Of a stretch of 64,000 nucleotides of DNA, positions 9,548 to 19,922 are shown piece after piece. The stretch covers positions 19,986-83,985 of the forward strand of contig JAGVSM010001398.1 in NCBI GenBank assembly GCA_022494885.1. Direction: 5' to 3'. A program made the position numbers and the translations under genes. Under the pieces are notes generated by a model. That model worked only from the letters and a program-made list of their open reading frames with translations. It had not been told where the DNA came from and did not search any database. This stretch comes from Micrasema longulum. Lineage: Eukaryota; Arthropoda; Insecta; Trichoptera; Brachycentridae. Each line of letters opens with the position of its first letter. Position 1 is the stretch's first letter.

Positions 9548-10480
9548 TCAATTACATTTAGTGAAATGTTTGACCACAAAGTTAATGCTTTAAATATTAA
9601 TAATATTGTGGCGGGGAAACGCCAACAGCCGTGAGTTTGGCAGATCCGAACTCTGCTTTGGCCCGCAACGCGTAGTCCGCTGCAACGCCAGCCCGGACGA
9701 GGCTACTTAACACCGTACATCGAAAGTACTCGACACATTTCATCTTGACAGTTCGTGTTGTCTGGCCACCAGCTCTCCCGCCAGCGCTCGCTATTATAAA
9801 TTCCTTCTGTATGAAATAATAGGATATAACCCGTGTGTAACTACTTAATAAATAACTTCAATTGTAATCCATCTTTCTCATTTAACTTCAAATCAACTCA
9901 CGCGCACCCATCCTTTAATATATATATATATATATTTTATTTTATCGTTGCCAGTCTAACTAGAGTAAGTGCCCCGCTTACTAGACAGGCAACTGTTTTT
10001 TTTTACATACCTCGGTATTTTCTTGAATTTTGTTACGGGAAAAGCATATTTTTTTTTTAATAAGCTCAAACTTAAAGCTAACACATAATGTTAGGTGTTT
10101 TTCCTGTGAGCCTCAATTATTTTTTCGGAGAAAAGAGCTTGTAAAGCATACAAAGATACTATCTTTTGCTTTCGTAAGAAAGACTTTTGGAGTTCACAAT
10201 TCACAACAAAACCCATCGTAGTTAATTATTTTCTCCGCCGCAGTTCTGTCACGTCTATTTCCTCGACACTTATTGGTAATGAAAAGATCGGACTTTTTCC
10301 GTTATTGTGACCAACAGCTGTGGCCTTTATTGGTATTCCTAGTGCTATAAAAACACATATCCCACGTCTGATAAAATAGAGTCATAACTATTTTTATTAA
10401 TAAATTTCAAAAATGGTACATGTTTATTTTTATTCTATACAAATCTACTTTTATACATCTGGTAAATGTTATAACTATAA
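9548..10480. other. No gene seen
   Basis: A moderately G+C-rich patch (9610-9790) is followed by AT-rich DNA with an (AT)n run at 9915-9935. The short open frames here have no recognisable content. Confidence 0.4.
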
Positions 10481-10485
10481 CTCGC

Positions 10486-10610
10486 CAAAAAAAGAGACTA
10501 ACTCTTGTGCTTGGAGAGTGACTTACACTGTTATAGTTGTTTAGTTATTAGAGTTTATATAATTTTGAATATACGAGTACATGAGAAAAAAAAACTAAAA
10601 CATTAAATAA
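10486..10610 (+). repeat. Repeat with an inverted copy at 12345-12470
   Basis: The segment with CTCTTGTGCTTGGAGAGTG and GAATATACGAGTAC matches the reverse complement of 12345-12470 (CACTCTCCAAGCACAAGAG and GTACTCGTATATTC). The copies are clearly related but diverged. The pair could be terminal repeats of one 2-kb element or two independent insertions; no target duplication was found to decide. Confidence 0.5.
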
Positions 10611-10794
10611 AGAAAAACAGAAAATAATAATACATTCATACTAATTAAAATTTAATGCAGTTTTTACACTAGTTCAAAAAATCTCTTTTGATATACTTTG
10701 AATTTATTTATAGATATATTAGTTTTTTTTTTTTTCTATTAATATTTTGTATATTGTGTTAATTATTTTGTATATCGTTTAATATGTTGATATG

Positions 10795-10935
10795 TGTTTT
10801 TGTTTAATACATAGAAGAGTCCCGACTTAACACGGAATTTTCTACCAAGTCAGGACATGAAAAAATTATAATTGTGCTCTATGACAAAATTGTGTATTTT
10901 GTGCATTAAATAAAAGAAGTAAAATAAAATAAATA
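10795..10935 (+). repeat. LINE 3' end, GAGTCCCGACTTAACACGG family
   Basis: The block AGAGTCCCGACTTAACACGG through an AATTGTGTATTTTGTGCATT stretch and an AAATAAA tail recurs in reverse at 58140-58262. It is a 3' UTR and tail only, with no coding part. Confidence 0.6.
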
Positions 10936-10954
10936 GTTTTTATAATAAAATAAA

Positions 10955-11206
10955 TAAAACAACTTTGTTTTTAACCGCTAATTTTAGTCCTTTCTTGTCT
11001 AGTTTTGAAAGTATTCATCTCAAATTACTACTCTTTTAGGGAAAAAAAATACTTTGTTTATTAGCTCCACGTGTAGTATTTAGTAAACACGGATAAACTA
11101 AAATAGGAATTAATTCATTAGTTACGTAAACCTTGATGAAGAAGCCTGTTTGCTTTGAAACCGGTCGGTGAAAAAAAAAGGTAATGGTTAAAAACAAAGT
11201 CGTTTT
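10955..11206. mobile_element. Family B foldback element
   Basis: The ends ACAACTTTGTTTTTAACCGC (left) and GGTTAAAAACAAAGTCGTTT (right) are inverted. The right hammerhead-like motif (11130-11169, forward) reads ACC, UUGAUGA, stem II GAAGC/GCUUU, GAAAC, CG, GUC, GGU. It is perfect except for C3 changed to U. The left arm retains only traces (GTCTAGTTTTG for GAC-UA-...GAAAC). The centre has expanded to about 100 bp of unrelated sequence. Confidence 0.6.
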
Positions 11207-11379
11207 ATTAATTTTATTATATTGTGGGATTTTCTTTAGTGGGAAGGATTTGAGTAGGAAACTCCTTGATGATTTTCCGAATGCTTGAGTTTACTGTTTA
11301 CCATATTGATGTGATATGTTTTTAAAAATATTTTTTTTGTTTATAATCCTATATTTGTGGTGATATACTCATATGTCTT

Positions 11380-11490
11380 TGTTATATAATTGCTCGTCCC
11401 TTCTCAATACAGGACTTTTAGTCCCATGGAGTTCGGACTTATTGTCTAAAATAATGTGCAATAAGCTTATGTTTGTAAATAAATAAATAA
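11380..11490 (+). repeat. LINE 3' end with AAATAAATA tail
   Basis: A short 3' UTR-like block (CCTTCTCAATACAGGACTTT ... GTTCGGACTTATTGTCTAAA) ends in AAATAAATAAATAAATG. It is typical of a very 5'-truncated LINE copy; the family was not identified. Confidence 0.45.
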
Positions 11491-12340
11491 ATGAATAACC
11501 ACAAACTTAGTGCTTCAAATATAAACATTAATATTATTTATGTTTGCGCTATTATTGTTTTGTGTATTCAGAATGTAGTATGTGGAGTGTGGTATGTGAA
11601 ATATGGCGTGTGAAATGTGACCACCCACCCACCAAGCAGGGCAGCTTACCGAAGAGAATTAGTAACGTGACACGAAGAGTAATTGTTTAAATTAGTGATT
11701 GTAAAACAATACATAAGAATATCAAAATAAAAAAAAATTAGCCCAATTTGTTAGTCTAAAACAAATAAATATAAAAAACCAATTGAGTTCCTCATTTTTA
11801 AGCATGAGAGTTTTTTTTACTCTGCGTGCTTTATTATTATTTAAAAAAAATATTATGACTCTATTATATCGGATGTGCGATATATATAATATCACAAGTG
11901 AAGTCGATAGCTCCCCGGTCATTTTAATTTCAACTAATTTAAAACTTCGCTTCATACAAGATCGATCAATTATTGTGTCAGCAGAAGATAGTACCGATAC
12001 ATTGTCTATAAACGTTTTGCGACACGCTTTTTGTTTTTATTTTAATGAGAACCTGGAGGCCGTCGGGTTTTAAACTATGCATTTGAAATCGTTGTCAAAT
12101 AAACAGTAAACCTATATTTGAAGAACCCCTTTGGCAGGGGACGCGAAAACTAACATTTTGGGCATAAATAAATTAATGCATTCTTAATTAATTTATGCAC
12201 GCTCAATACGATGAAAATAAATTGCTTGAAAATGGCAAAACCATTGTGATTAATATGTTAAACTGTGCAATAATAAAGTCGAATGAGGACGCTCATTAAA
12301 AAAAACTTAGTAATAACAGCATTCTACTTTAATTAGTATA
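11491..12340. other. No gene seen
   Basis: AT-rich. A frame at 11783-12073 lacks domain content and has an equally long frame on the other strand. An AT-rich inverted repeat (GCATAAATAAATTAATGCAT and its partner) lies at 12160-12198. Confidence 0.4.
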
Positions 12341-12344
12341 ACTG

Positions 12345-12470
12345 TTCTATTATTTTATGTTTTTTATTCTCGTGTACTCGTATATTCGAAATAATATAAC
12401 TTCAAATTACTAAATAACTTTGACATTGTGAGCCACTCTCCAAGCACAAGAGCTTGTCTCCTTTTTGGAA
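12345..12470 (-). repeat. Inverted partner of 10486-10610
   Basis: Reverse complement of the repeat at 10486-10610, with the shared CACTCTCCAAGCACAAGAG core. See that entry for interpretation. Confidence 0.5.
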
Positions 12471-12494
12471 AGTGACAGTTTTAGTATTAACTCA

Positions 12495-12960
12495 ATATAT
12501 TTATTTATTTATTTATACTTTTACATTGTTTGTATTCTTTTTTTATACAGAATAATGTTCCCTTACTGGGGTGTCCCGTACCGAGGGAAACATTTTACAA
12601 AATGTGAAACATGCCTTAAATTAGTTATTTCACAAAGTTAACATAACAATAATAAAAAAACGTAATTTATCTTATTAACCTAATTATCATTGACATATAA
12701 ACTAAAACAATCATAAAAAACATACACTTTAACCGAGTAGCAAGCCAATCCTCTTTGTCCGAAGGTTGTATTATTTTTTTTGCAGCATTAGGGTGGAGTA
12801 TCTAGTAACTCTTGTATTTGTAACGGAAGGTAGAGAATAATGTTTGCGTGCGTATAGTAACAGAGCTTTTACATGTTGTTTTATAGATTTTACATTAAGA
12901 TTTTCGAATATACCGAGGGAGCTAGTTCTGATTGGGACTCTTAAGCTAATTTTTATTTAA
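12495..12960 (-). pseudogene. LINE 3' fragment with decayed ORF2 end
   Basis: A TTTATTTATTTATTTA run at 12497-12517 is a reverse-strand tail. Further right, the reverse strand can be read as SSLGIFENLNVKSIKQHVKA and LLYARKHYSLPS-like residues, which fit a degenerate LINE ORF2 C-terminus. Part of it (12740-12830) is similar to 27560-27650. Frames are broken, so this is a dead copy. Confidence 0.45.
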
Positions 12961-13440
12961 GCTTTTTGTGCAATTATTATATATAAAAGTAATATTATGT
13001 AGATATATAAAAGTAATATTATTAATTAAAAAAAGTGTTTTTTTGTAAATAAAAAATTCGGCTATTTTTTTTTTCGCCTAGTATCGGCACAGCAGCTGAT
13101 GGTACCACGACAGAAAAACTACTATGGTGACAGAACAATGGGTAGTGTAGTACCAAAACTGTACAATTTAATACCAGCTAAAAATCGTGAAGAAAAAACT
13201 CTAATTTTATTTTTTTAAATAGTCAAAAAAATATTAAACAGCAAGTGAAACTTAAGTGTATAAATATATTTTATTCTTCAATTATTATTAAACTATGTAC
13301 TTACTTAAAAAAAAATTAAAAAATGTAATGTAACCCGCAGACGAGCTTCGGCTTTGCGGGAACAAAAATACAATTATGTATGTTACTTATTTGTAAAAAT
13401 GAATAAAACTTAAAAAAAGTAATTGATTCCGAAAAATCCT
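12961..13440. other. No gene seen
   Basis: AT-rich, with repeats of ATATATAAAAGTAATATTAT at 12975-13025 and long A and T runs. No RNA gene or coding frame is supportable. Confidence 0.4.
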
Positions 13441-13444
13441 TTTC

Positions 13445-13705
13445 CATCTGTTGAATTTTGAGTTGACGAAACGTGCATGTTTCAGCATGGGCAGAAGGGT
13501 AAATGTTACACAGTGTGTAAATTGGCCATTTAAACCAGCCAGTGACAGGTCGTAAGCCCTGTAAATGTCTGCACTTCCATATTCTCAGAATTGTATTTCC
13601 TCCATTTTGCAACAAATTTAGACCCAAATGATTCCCTAGGGGGAAAATCCAGCCTGCCTACAAATATTTGGACATACTCAAAACATTGTTGGATTAGTAA
13701 ATATG
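13445..13705 (-). mobile_element. X-family fragment
   Basis: Carries GTAAATGTTACACAGTGTGT, AAACCAGCCAGTGACAGGTC, GCCCTGTAAATG and TTTGGACATACTCAAAACAT in the family order. It covers one arm (end, subterminal and inner part); the other arm is missing. The short frames across it are not genes. Confidence 0.65.
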
Positions 13706-14245
13706 TACGGTTATCGAATATCTGTGACAAAATTAAAACGCAAAACGATATTTTACGTTACGACTTTTTGTATTAGCAAGGCAGTGTGGTTATACCTATC
13801 AGCTCTCCGCCATTTTCTAGTTAGCTAGTTATTTATATTTTAATACATACTTTAGTGATCTCACTGGCCGTGACAGCTACTCCACTTGGGAAAGTGCATT
13901 TATCTTTTTGCCGTAATGGGACCGCGTTTTGCGCATACCACCCAACCCACAAATATGCAAGCTGAGATAATTGCATTTGAAGGTTTTCTGGAATTCAAAA
14001 CAATATAGCCCCATCCTGTTAAATGATAGAAGTTATAGTCCTTAAAATGTAACATGATTAGAATGACAGTGGTCAGAAAAAGTGACGACATAACTTTGTA
14101 GTAACGTCAAAAGAGTTATTGATATTGACACACAAAAAACCATTTGTATCTGGCGTGTCAATTTATTTTTTATTACAATAAAAGAGAACCCTTTTAATAC
14201 CCCTTCACCGCTCTAATTTTCTTGTCTGTTTCTCAGTAAATTATA
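13706..14245. other. No gene seen
   Basis: Mixed-composition DNA without recognisable repeat ends or coding frames. The frame at 13900-14091 has no domain signature. Confidence 0.35.
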
Positions 14246-14249
14246 AGAT

Positions 14250-14786
14250 TCTGCTTAATTACCTAGAATATGTCCATGTACTTGTAATTTTCTCAAACTG
14301 AACGGTTTGGGTAGGTAGGGAAAAAATTGCCTTAAGGCAATATGCCCGCCCTTTTATGTATATTAATATTATTTTATTTTATTTGGGAAATCAACAATTC
14401 TACAAACATATTTATAGTTAACAAACAGATATAGTGTATAAACTCAAAACTAATAACAGATTTCCACAAAGTATACAAAGTTAGTAAAGAAAATATATTA
14501 CATATCAAATAAATACATATAAAAATGTTATTTTCATGTACTCAATAATCAAAGATTTTTTAAATATTTATTTTATGAACATTAAGTTACTGTAAATTGG
14601 GCGGGATTAGGACAAGAATGCCTGAAGAGAGGATAAGGAGGGGAAGGGAGATGTACATATTTATTATTATAATGTCTACCAAGTTACATAATGCATTCTT
14701 AGTGTAAATTTTAAATCTGACAGAGTGATGTTTGTGTAATCTATATATAAATTGTATAGGTGTATAAAGTGTCAAATTAATAATTG
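14250..14786 (+). pseudogene. LINE-A 3' end, interrupted by LINE-K
   Basis: The left part (14250-14352) carries AAACTGAACGGTTTGGGTAG, TTGCCTTAAGGCAA and GCCCGCCC. The right part (14740-14786) carries the last bases of the family (AATTGTATAGGTGTATAAAG, TGTCAAATTAATAA). The interruption lies in the TA-rich run that normally joins the two. The 63400-63613 interruption of another copy is in the same run. Confidence 0.75.
14353..14742 (-). mobile_element. LINE-K 3' end inserted in LINE-A
   Basis: Reverse complement of the element at 20587-20998. Shared blocks include GAGGATAAGGAGGGGAAGGG, TACCAAGTTACATAATG and TTTGGGAAATCAACAATTCT. The (T/A)-rich 3' tail lies at the left (ATTATTTTATTTTATTTG). There is no coding capacity. 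Confidence 0.8.
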
Positions 14787-15066
14787 AGTGATTTTTTAAA
14801 TTTCTGTTTGTTATTATAGTATGCAGGAAATATAAAACACAATATATTTATACTATAAAAATCACCAAAATCTTTTTCTTTTGGGTTGAATTGTTTCTGC
14901 AATATTTTTATGTGTGAAAATAATTTTAACGTGAAAAATGCTAACAGCAGAGCTGTCTACCGAAATAAATGTTTCTTTCAAACATATTTTTTAAATATAT
15001 TTATTGATTGTGTAAAATAGGTGCTTAGGTTTTTACGGCCACTTATCAATATGTATATTTTTCGGG

Positions 15067-15297
15067 TGATCCCGTGAAGGTTGGATTCGTTCCGACGTTT
15101 CGGCTACCATCGCAAGAGCCATCTTGAGGGTAAACTGCCTACTAGTATTTTTTACCATGTGGCAGTAGGCTCATTCCGTGTCATTTTTGTAGTGTGTAGT
15201 GCCGGAAACCATGTTGAGTTTAATTTCAGCCCTGAAGATGGCTCCTGCAATGGTAGCCAAAACGTCGAAACGAATCCAACTTACACGGAATCAACCA
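15067..15297. mobile_element. Family D foldback with two hammerhead-like motifs
   Basis: The arms AAGGTTGGATTCGTTCCGAC (left) and GTCGAAACGAATCCAACTTA (right) are inverted. The left motif (15087-15133, reverse strand) reads CUCAAGA (G5 changed to C), stem II GGCU/AGCC, GAAAC, GUC. The right motif (15229-15276, forward) reads CUGAAGA (intact), stem II UGGCU/AGCCA, AAAAC (G12 changed to A), GUC. Stem III is the palindrome ACGU with no loop, which only makes sense as a dimer. Stem I pairing is weak. Each copy has one inactivating change. Confidence 0.6.
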
Positions 15298-15750
15298 TAA
15301 AATATGCATATTTATTGGATTAGAAAATAATTCTCTAAAAAATATTGTGTTGATCTTTTGGGTTGGTTATCTTCGGCAAATTAAAAATTCACTATTATGA
15401 AGTAGCAATTATCAAAAAGTCAAATTTTACAAATTGTGGGTTGGAAGGTTTCTCCATAAATAGTCGAATGTATTCATCCACATTTCTCTCGCGGTCATGT
15501 CACGTGTGTTCCCTCGACTGAGACAAGTTAGTATTAGACATGTTTTTTTCAAACAACCTATGTGTCAAAACCTCTTAAGTCTTAAATTTCAACGGATTTA
15601 AGAAGTGTTCAGAAATGCGAATCAAAAATGGTCTGTGTTTCAAACGTGATGCATCGCGACGTTTCTACTTTAATTAAATTATTCGCCAACTCCTGCATTA
15701 ATACAAAAAGAAAATATCCCAAATAATATAACAATTGTAAAGCTACAATA
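15298..15750. other. No gene seen
   Basis: AT-rich, without recognisable repeats apart from the border of the X-family fragment that follows. Confidence 0.35.
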
Positions 15751-15754
15751 TTAA

Positions 15755-15990
15755 AGTTTGTCCAAATGTTCGCAGACAAAAGACTGGATTTCACCCCCTC
15801 GGGTGTCCTAAAGATTAACAAATTACAATAGGGATGGTGAATACCTTAAATAAGGGAATATGGAAGTCTAGGCATTTACAGGGCTTATGACCTGTCATTG
15901 GCTGGTTTAAGTGGCCACATTACACACTGTGTAACATTCACCATTTTGCCTATGTTTAAACATCCATAGTTCTTCATTCTTCCATTTTTT
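15755..15990 (+). mobile_element. X-family fragment
   Basis: Family blocks in order: GTTTGTCCAAATGTTCGCAG, ACTGGATTTCACCCCCT, AATATGGAAGTCTAGGCATT, GACCTGTCATTGGCTGGTTT, CACACTGTGTAACATTCACC. Orientation is opposite to the copy at 13445-13705. The right arm is absent. Confidence 0.65.
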
Positions 15991-16049
15991 TGACTCGACA
16001 GCTGCTCGCAGAAAAAAACTTCGAATAACAAAATCGAGTGGAGATAAGT

Positions 16050-16285
16050 CCGCCTCGTTCTGAAGCATTCGGTACGTTCGCATACCATACTTGAGGTCCA
16101 GGGTTCGATTCCTAGCAGGGTGGACGTGAAACTTTGATTTAAATGGTGGTTTTAACTGCAATTTATTATTATTCCAATACTGGGACCTGAAGCGTAAGTC
16201 TGATAACCTTACCTTCATGTAACAGATGATCAAGATACGCTGCATTTGGTTTACAAATGCAGCACCTCACTATGATGAGAAAAGT
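16050..16285 (+). mobile_element. Diverged SINE-A-like copy
   Basis: A tRNA-like head with B box GGTTCGATTCC (about 16102-16112) is followed by the SINE-A body (GGGACCTGAAGCGTAAGTCT, ACCTTCATGTAACAGATGAT, CAAGATACGCTGCATTTGG). The head differs from other copies, so this may be a related subfamily with a different 5' part. The tail is short. Confidence 0.6.
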
Positions 16286-16350
16286 TGTTAAAATTGAAAG
16301 TTAGTTAAAAATTAATTTTTAAAAACAAATAAAATTGAAATACATAGAAT

Positions 16351-16455
16351 GTCGTGTCGGGTTGTAATCCCGTAACTAGTGTCTCGGACTCAGGCTCAAG
16401 GGTCCGTGATTCGAATTCCACTCTACCCCAACTTGATTCCCATTTTCTAATAGTG
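16351..16455 (+). mobile_element. SINE-D copy
   Basis: The head CGGGTTGTAATCCCGTAACT, TCTCGGACTCAGGC and a B-box-like GATTCGAATTCC are followed by CTCTACCCCAACTTGATTCC. The same series occurs in reverse at 26661-26765. This is a tRNA-derived SINE with a short body. Confidence 0.6.
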
Positions 16456-16479
16456 AGTAATTCTTGGTAACAAAGGTCT

Positions 16480-17215
16480 ACAATGTATCTAAAGGAAGCG
16501 ATTTGCTGATGAATGTCGATAAATCGAATGTGATGGTTTTTGAAAGAAATGATATTATGACTAAATGTGAAATCACTGAACGGAGTTATACTAAAACAAG
16601 TAGAGGAATTTGTGTACCTGGTAAGTATGTTTACTAGGGATGGAATGACTTAGAAATATATTGAAAGGAGGTTAAGTGCCGGGAACAGAGTGAACGGTGC
16701 ACTTAAATCAACCTTGGCAAATACATGTTTGTCGCAAGAGGCAAAATTGCAGTTTACAATAGAGTCCCGACCATGATGTATGGGAACAAAGTAGGGACTA
16801 CTAAAAACAGTGATGAAAGTAAGCTGAATGCTGTCGAAATGCGATCTCTCAGGCGAATGTGTGGTAAAACTATGTACGGATAGATGCACAAATGTTGCGA
16901 TCCGTACATTATGTAAGGCTAAGATAAGCTTTATCGTCAAAATCAAGAAAGAAGCTCTGCGCTGGTTTGGAATTTTGTTTTTTGCTGGTTTGGAATGGAT
17001 AGCGAAAGAACGGCTAATTATATTTACAATGCGAATGTTGATGGATACAGAAATAGAGGAAGGCCGAGAAAGACATGTCAAAAGTCAGAATAATCGGCGC
17101 GCGTGCATGAGGAGATGTATGAATGTAGAGGAAGCGAGATCTGTATGCAAAGATAGAGTGATGTGGCGTTCTATCTTTTCTGCCACCTTTACGGGGAAAC
17201 GGCGTGATGGTTTGT
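16480..17215 (+). pseudogene. RTE-like LINE, decayed ORF2 C-terminal part
   Basis: Across shifting frames the translation shows NVDKSNVMVFERND (the RT segment after the catalytic motif), SKLNAVEMRSLRRMCG, RNRGRPRKTC, and finally VCKDRVMWRSIFSATFTGKR. These are the standard C-terminal landmarks of RTE-type elements, seen also at 46475-46990 and 49405-51165. Several stops and frameshifts separate them. The 143-codon frame on the opposite strand is a shadow. Confidence 0.75.
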
Positions 17216-17221
17216 TGAGTT

Positions 17222-17290
17222 ATTTACAACTCGTTGAAAGTGGCCCTCAAAGTTAAATATTTGGGTAAATCATAGGAACGCAAACATTTC
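17222..17290 (+). repeat. Short repeat with an inverted copy at 26030-26110
   Basis: TTACAACTCGTTGAAAGTGG, AAATATTTGGGTAAATCATA and GAACGCAAA match the reverse complement of 26030-26110 (TTTGCGTTCTTATGATTTAC, CATTTTCAACGAGTTGTAAG). Function unknown; it may be the end of an unrecognised element. Confidence 0.5.
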
Positions 17291-17700
17291 ATTTGAAATG
17301 AATGTCAATGATTGTTAACTGTCACAGGGATCAACTTAGTCGGTCGAGTGTACGCAGTTGTTTGGTAGGTAGGGTACCATGTTTGCTTCTATTATTGCCG
17401 AGTAGGGATAGCAGACCTCACAAGTCAATCAGAAAGCAATGTTGCAAGCCTTAAATAAGGCACATTTTTGACGTCGGCTTCGATTAATCTTGACCCATTT
17501 TCACAAGATGCCAACCTTCCTAATTACTCTTATTCAAGCACCTACTTTACTACAACTCGCAAACAGGTATTTTTGTAATAATTCCCATAAAAATGTTAAA
17601 TATTCGAGACTTGTACCATAGTAATAAGCGCGGATGAGCGTGTTTTTAATAATACATAGGGTACATAAAACGACCGGAAAATTCAACTGACCAATCCAAC
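17291..17700. other. No gene seen
   Basis: Mixed-composition DNA with no recognisable coding frame, RNA gene or repeat. Confidence 0.35.
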
Positions 17701-17704
17701 CTTT

Positions 17705-18168
17705 TTATTTTATTTATTTCGAATAAAAACAGATTGATCGCAATATGCGGATTATGTTTATATTTATGTATTTGATGGACTTATGCAGTCCATTCTAGCG
17801 ATGGTAAATACAATTTTTTATAATAAATGCAGGCACTCATAAAATAAAATAGAATTTAATTAAATTAAAGCTAGGACAAAAACAAATTAAAATTACTACC
17901 TCAAGACAAGATCCGGCCTATCTTAGTGATTTTTTTAAATCTATAAAGGCTTACATTAAAAAAGTCCAGATCTTGTCTCGAGTTTACAACACGACACAAT
18001 CGGGACATTGGTGCATGCGAGCCATAGTTTGTGCTGTGTTGATCGAGGAACAGCACATTATTATTTCGCAACCGGATTGGAACATTGAATGCCACTTGTT
18101 CCTGTAACGATGCTACATCTATTAAGCCGTTCAATTAATTAAACATAAATATGGAGTCAATGTTATTT
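17705..18168 (-). pseudogene. LINE-M ORF2 C-terminus and 3' UTR
   Basis: On the reverse strand 18134-17901 reads NGLIDVASLQEQVAFNVPIR, then DQHSTNYGSHAPMSRLCR and NSRQDLDFFNVSLYRFKK. This matches the end of Jockey/CR1-type ORF2 proteins ('AF.VP.R...T.YG..P..R..N...DFF'). The 3' UTR runs left to a TTTATTTTATTTATTTC tail at about 17705. The upstream part of the same element resumes at 19763-19920. Confidence 0.7.
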
Positions 18169-18169
18169 C

Positions 18170-18736
18170 TACGTTTTTATAGACTTGAGATTTTTAACAT
18201 GTTAAATACTTAGGACTAACAATAGACAGACAATTAACATGGAAAATTCATATCAACAATTTAATTAGCAAAGTGGCGACATTATCGAGTCTTTTTTTAA
18301 AAATCAAAAACTTTGTTCCAAAAACGGAAAAAATTCTAATGTATGAAGCCTATGTAAAACTAAAATATGTTATACGCAACTATTATGGGGAGCAGGATAT
18401 CAAAATGACATAAACAGACTACAAAGACAACAAAATAAAATATTAAAGTTAGTATATGACCTTCTCTATTTAACTGCAACTAGAGAACTTTTTAAACAAA
18501 CTAAGCAATTAAATATAACTGAACTCTTTCAACTAGAATCATTAAAATTTATCCATAAATTAGCCACTAATGTAATTGTAGACGAAGAACTAAAACTAAA
18601 AAAAAATTGTAGTCAACATGGACATAATACGAGAATATCAGACAAATACCATATACAACTTTCTAAAACAAGACAAGGACAATCAAGACTAATAAACCAG
18701 GGACTGATATTATACAATAAACTACCAGACAAAACA
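18170..18736 (+). pseudogene. LINE-N, 5' part of an interrupted copy
   Basis: The first frame gives YLGLTIDRQLTWKIHINNLI and FLKIKNFVPKTEKILMYEAY. After a frameshift near 18380 the second gives LLWGAGYQNDINRLQRQQNK, LFQLESLKFIHKLATNVIVD and RISDKYHIQLSKTRQGQSRL. These are the post-catalytic and C-terminal parts of a Jockey-type ORF2. The copy stops abruptly at about 18736, where LINE-O is inserted, and continues at 19593. Related copies: 39236-39400 (reverse) and 55470-55748. Confidence 0.75.
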
Positions 18737-19592
18737 TAAAGAGAGACATTTACCCAAGCGTCAACCACAACCATAATACAAGATACTCTAATAGGGATCT
18801 GATACTAAGTGAAGGGGTCAACACTGTTCTGGCATCGAGACAACACTATAACGTAGGCAAAAAGGTCCATAACTTTTGCCAGAATCGTGGAAAGACGGGA
18901 GTGTTGTCAAGTTACGGAAGGTGTTGACCTCGCTCTTTCATGACATTGGTCGTAGGGAGTCAGAAAAGTTGATGCATGCCACGGATTAGAGAACCTTACT
19001 GGATGTCAAAAATAAAATATAAAAAATAAGGAATAATTTTAAAAAAAATATTTATAGATGACAACCATGAAGTTTCGCATAAATAAATTGTCTATGTTTT
19101 TATAAATGTATGTATGTGTATGCGCATGGGTGTATGTACGTGTGCGTGTATGTACATGTGTATATATGTGTATATTTATATACATGTGTGTATATGTGTG
19201 TATGTCTGTATGTATATGAATCAAAATGTGTATCCAAATAAGTGTATATTTTGTTTGTCTGTGCTCTATATTAATTTGTTAAATATTATAATATATAAAA
19301 ATGTAATTGCCTAGCTTGGAACGGGGTATGTACCCTTGTTAGCTGGGCAAAGTGAATATGGAATTGTATATACATGTGTGTATATGTGTGTATGTCTGTA
19401 TGTATATGAATCAAAATGTGTATCCGAATAAGTGTATATTTTGTTTGTCTGTGCTCTATATTAATTTGTTAAATATTATAATATATAAAAATGTAATTGC
19501 CTAGCTTGGAACGGGGTATGTACCCTTGTTAGCTGGGCAAAGTGAATATGGAATTGTATTTTGATAAAGAGTGTGAATAAATAAATAAATAA
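18737..19592 (+). mobile_element. LINE-O insertion with a duplicated 3' UTR
   Basis: This segment is absent from the uninterrupted LINE-N copy at 55470-55748, which reads straight from ACTACCAGACAAAA into AGACTCAGACAAAC. The insert has no clear coding part and contains a GT/AT-rich zone at 19100-19200. It ends in AATAAATAAATAAATAAAT. Its last 380 bp are two near-identical 190-bp units (see the repeat entry). Confidence 0.65.
19178..19557 (+). repeat. 190-bp tandem duplication
   Basis: Two adjacent 190-bp units (about 19178-19367 and 19368-19557) start TATACATGTGTGTATATGTG and end GAATATGGAATTGTAT. Within the unit I see a single substitution (CCAAATAAG against CCGAATAAG). Such near-identity points to a recent duplication, or one present in the source LINE. 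Confidence 0.9.
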
Positions 19593-19758
19593 ATAAAAAC
19601 TAAACAAAAGACTCAGACAAACTTTACAAAAGATGTAAAAAATATTATTTTGAACAACAGAGTATAAATGAAAAATGTATATATTATTTTATGTAAAATG
19701 AATGTTATAATCCGTAAGGGTTTATAAATAAATTTTCAAATAAAAAAAAATAAAAAAA
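19593..19758 (+). pseudogene. LINE-N, 3' part of the interrupted copy
   Basis: Resumes the LINE-N sequence with AAAGACTCAGACAAACTTTA, AACAACAGAGTATAAATG and ATCCGTAAGGGTTTATAAAT. It ends in an A-rich tail (TTCAAATAAAAAAAAATAAA). It matches 55610-55748 over its full length. Confidence 0.8.
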
Positions 19759-19759
19759 A

Positions 19760-19922
19760 ACATTGACTCTATTTCTCCGTAAATGTAGTCTCCCCTTTCG
19801 AGGCCAATCATCCATGCTACTTTTCTTAGCAAACGATGTTGCACCGATTCGATATGATTTATCCGGCCTACATAGACGGGAGACCAAATCACGAATGCAT
19901 AAAAATGAATATTTTATTATAT
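19760..19922 (-). pseudogene. LINE-M ORF2 fragment upstream of the LINE-N insertion
   Basis: On the reverse strand an open stretch reads FVIWSPVYVGRINHIESVQH, then RLLRKVAWMIGLERGDYIYG and EIESMF. This is the RT thumb/C-terminal region of a CR1/Jockey-type ORF2 ('IWSP.Y...I..IE.VQ..FLR'). Same strand and same kind of protein as 17705-18168, so the two are probably halves of one element split by LINE-N. Confidence 0.7.

Noticed and set aside
16650..17081. 143-codon reverse-strand frame
   Set aside because: It is antisense to a recognisable RTE-like ORF2 remnant (NVDKSNVMVFERND, RGRPRKT, CKDRVMWRS), so it is a shadow.
19039..19314. Open frames rich in H/T/Y/I or C/M/V on both strands
   Set aside because: They are translations of a GTAT/GTGTAT low-complexity zone in LINE-O.
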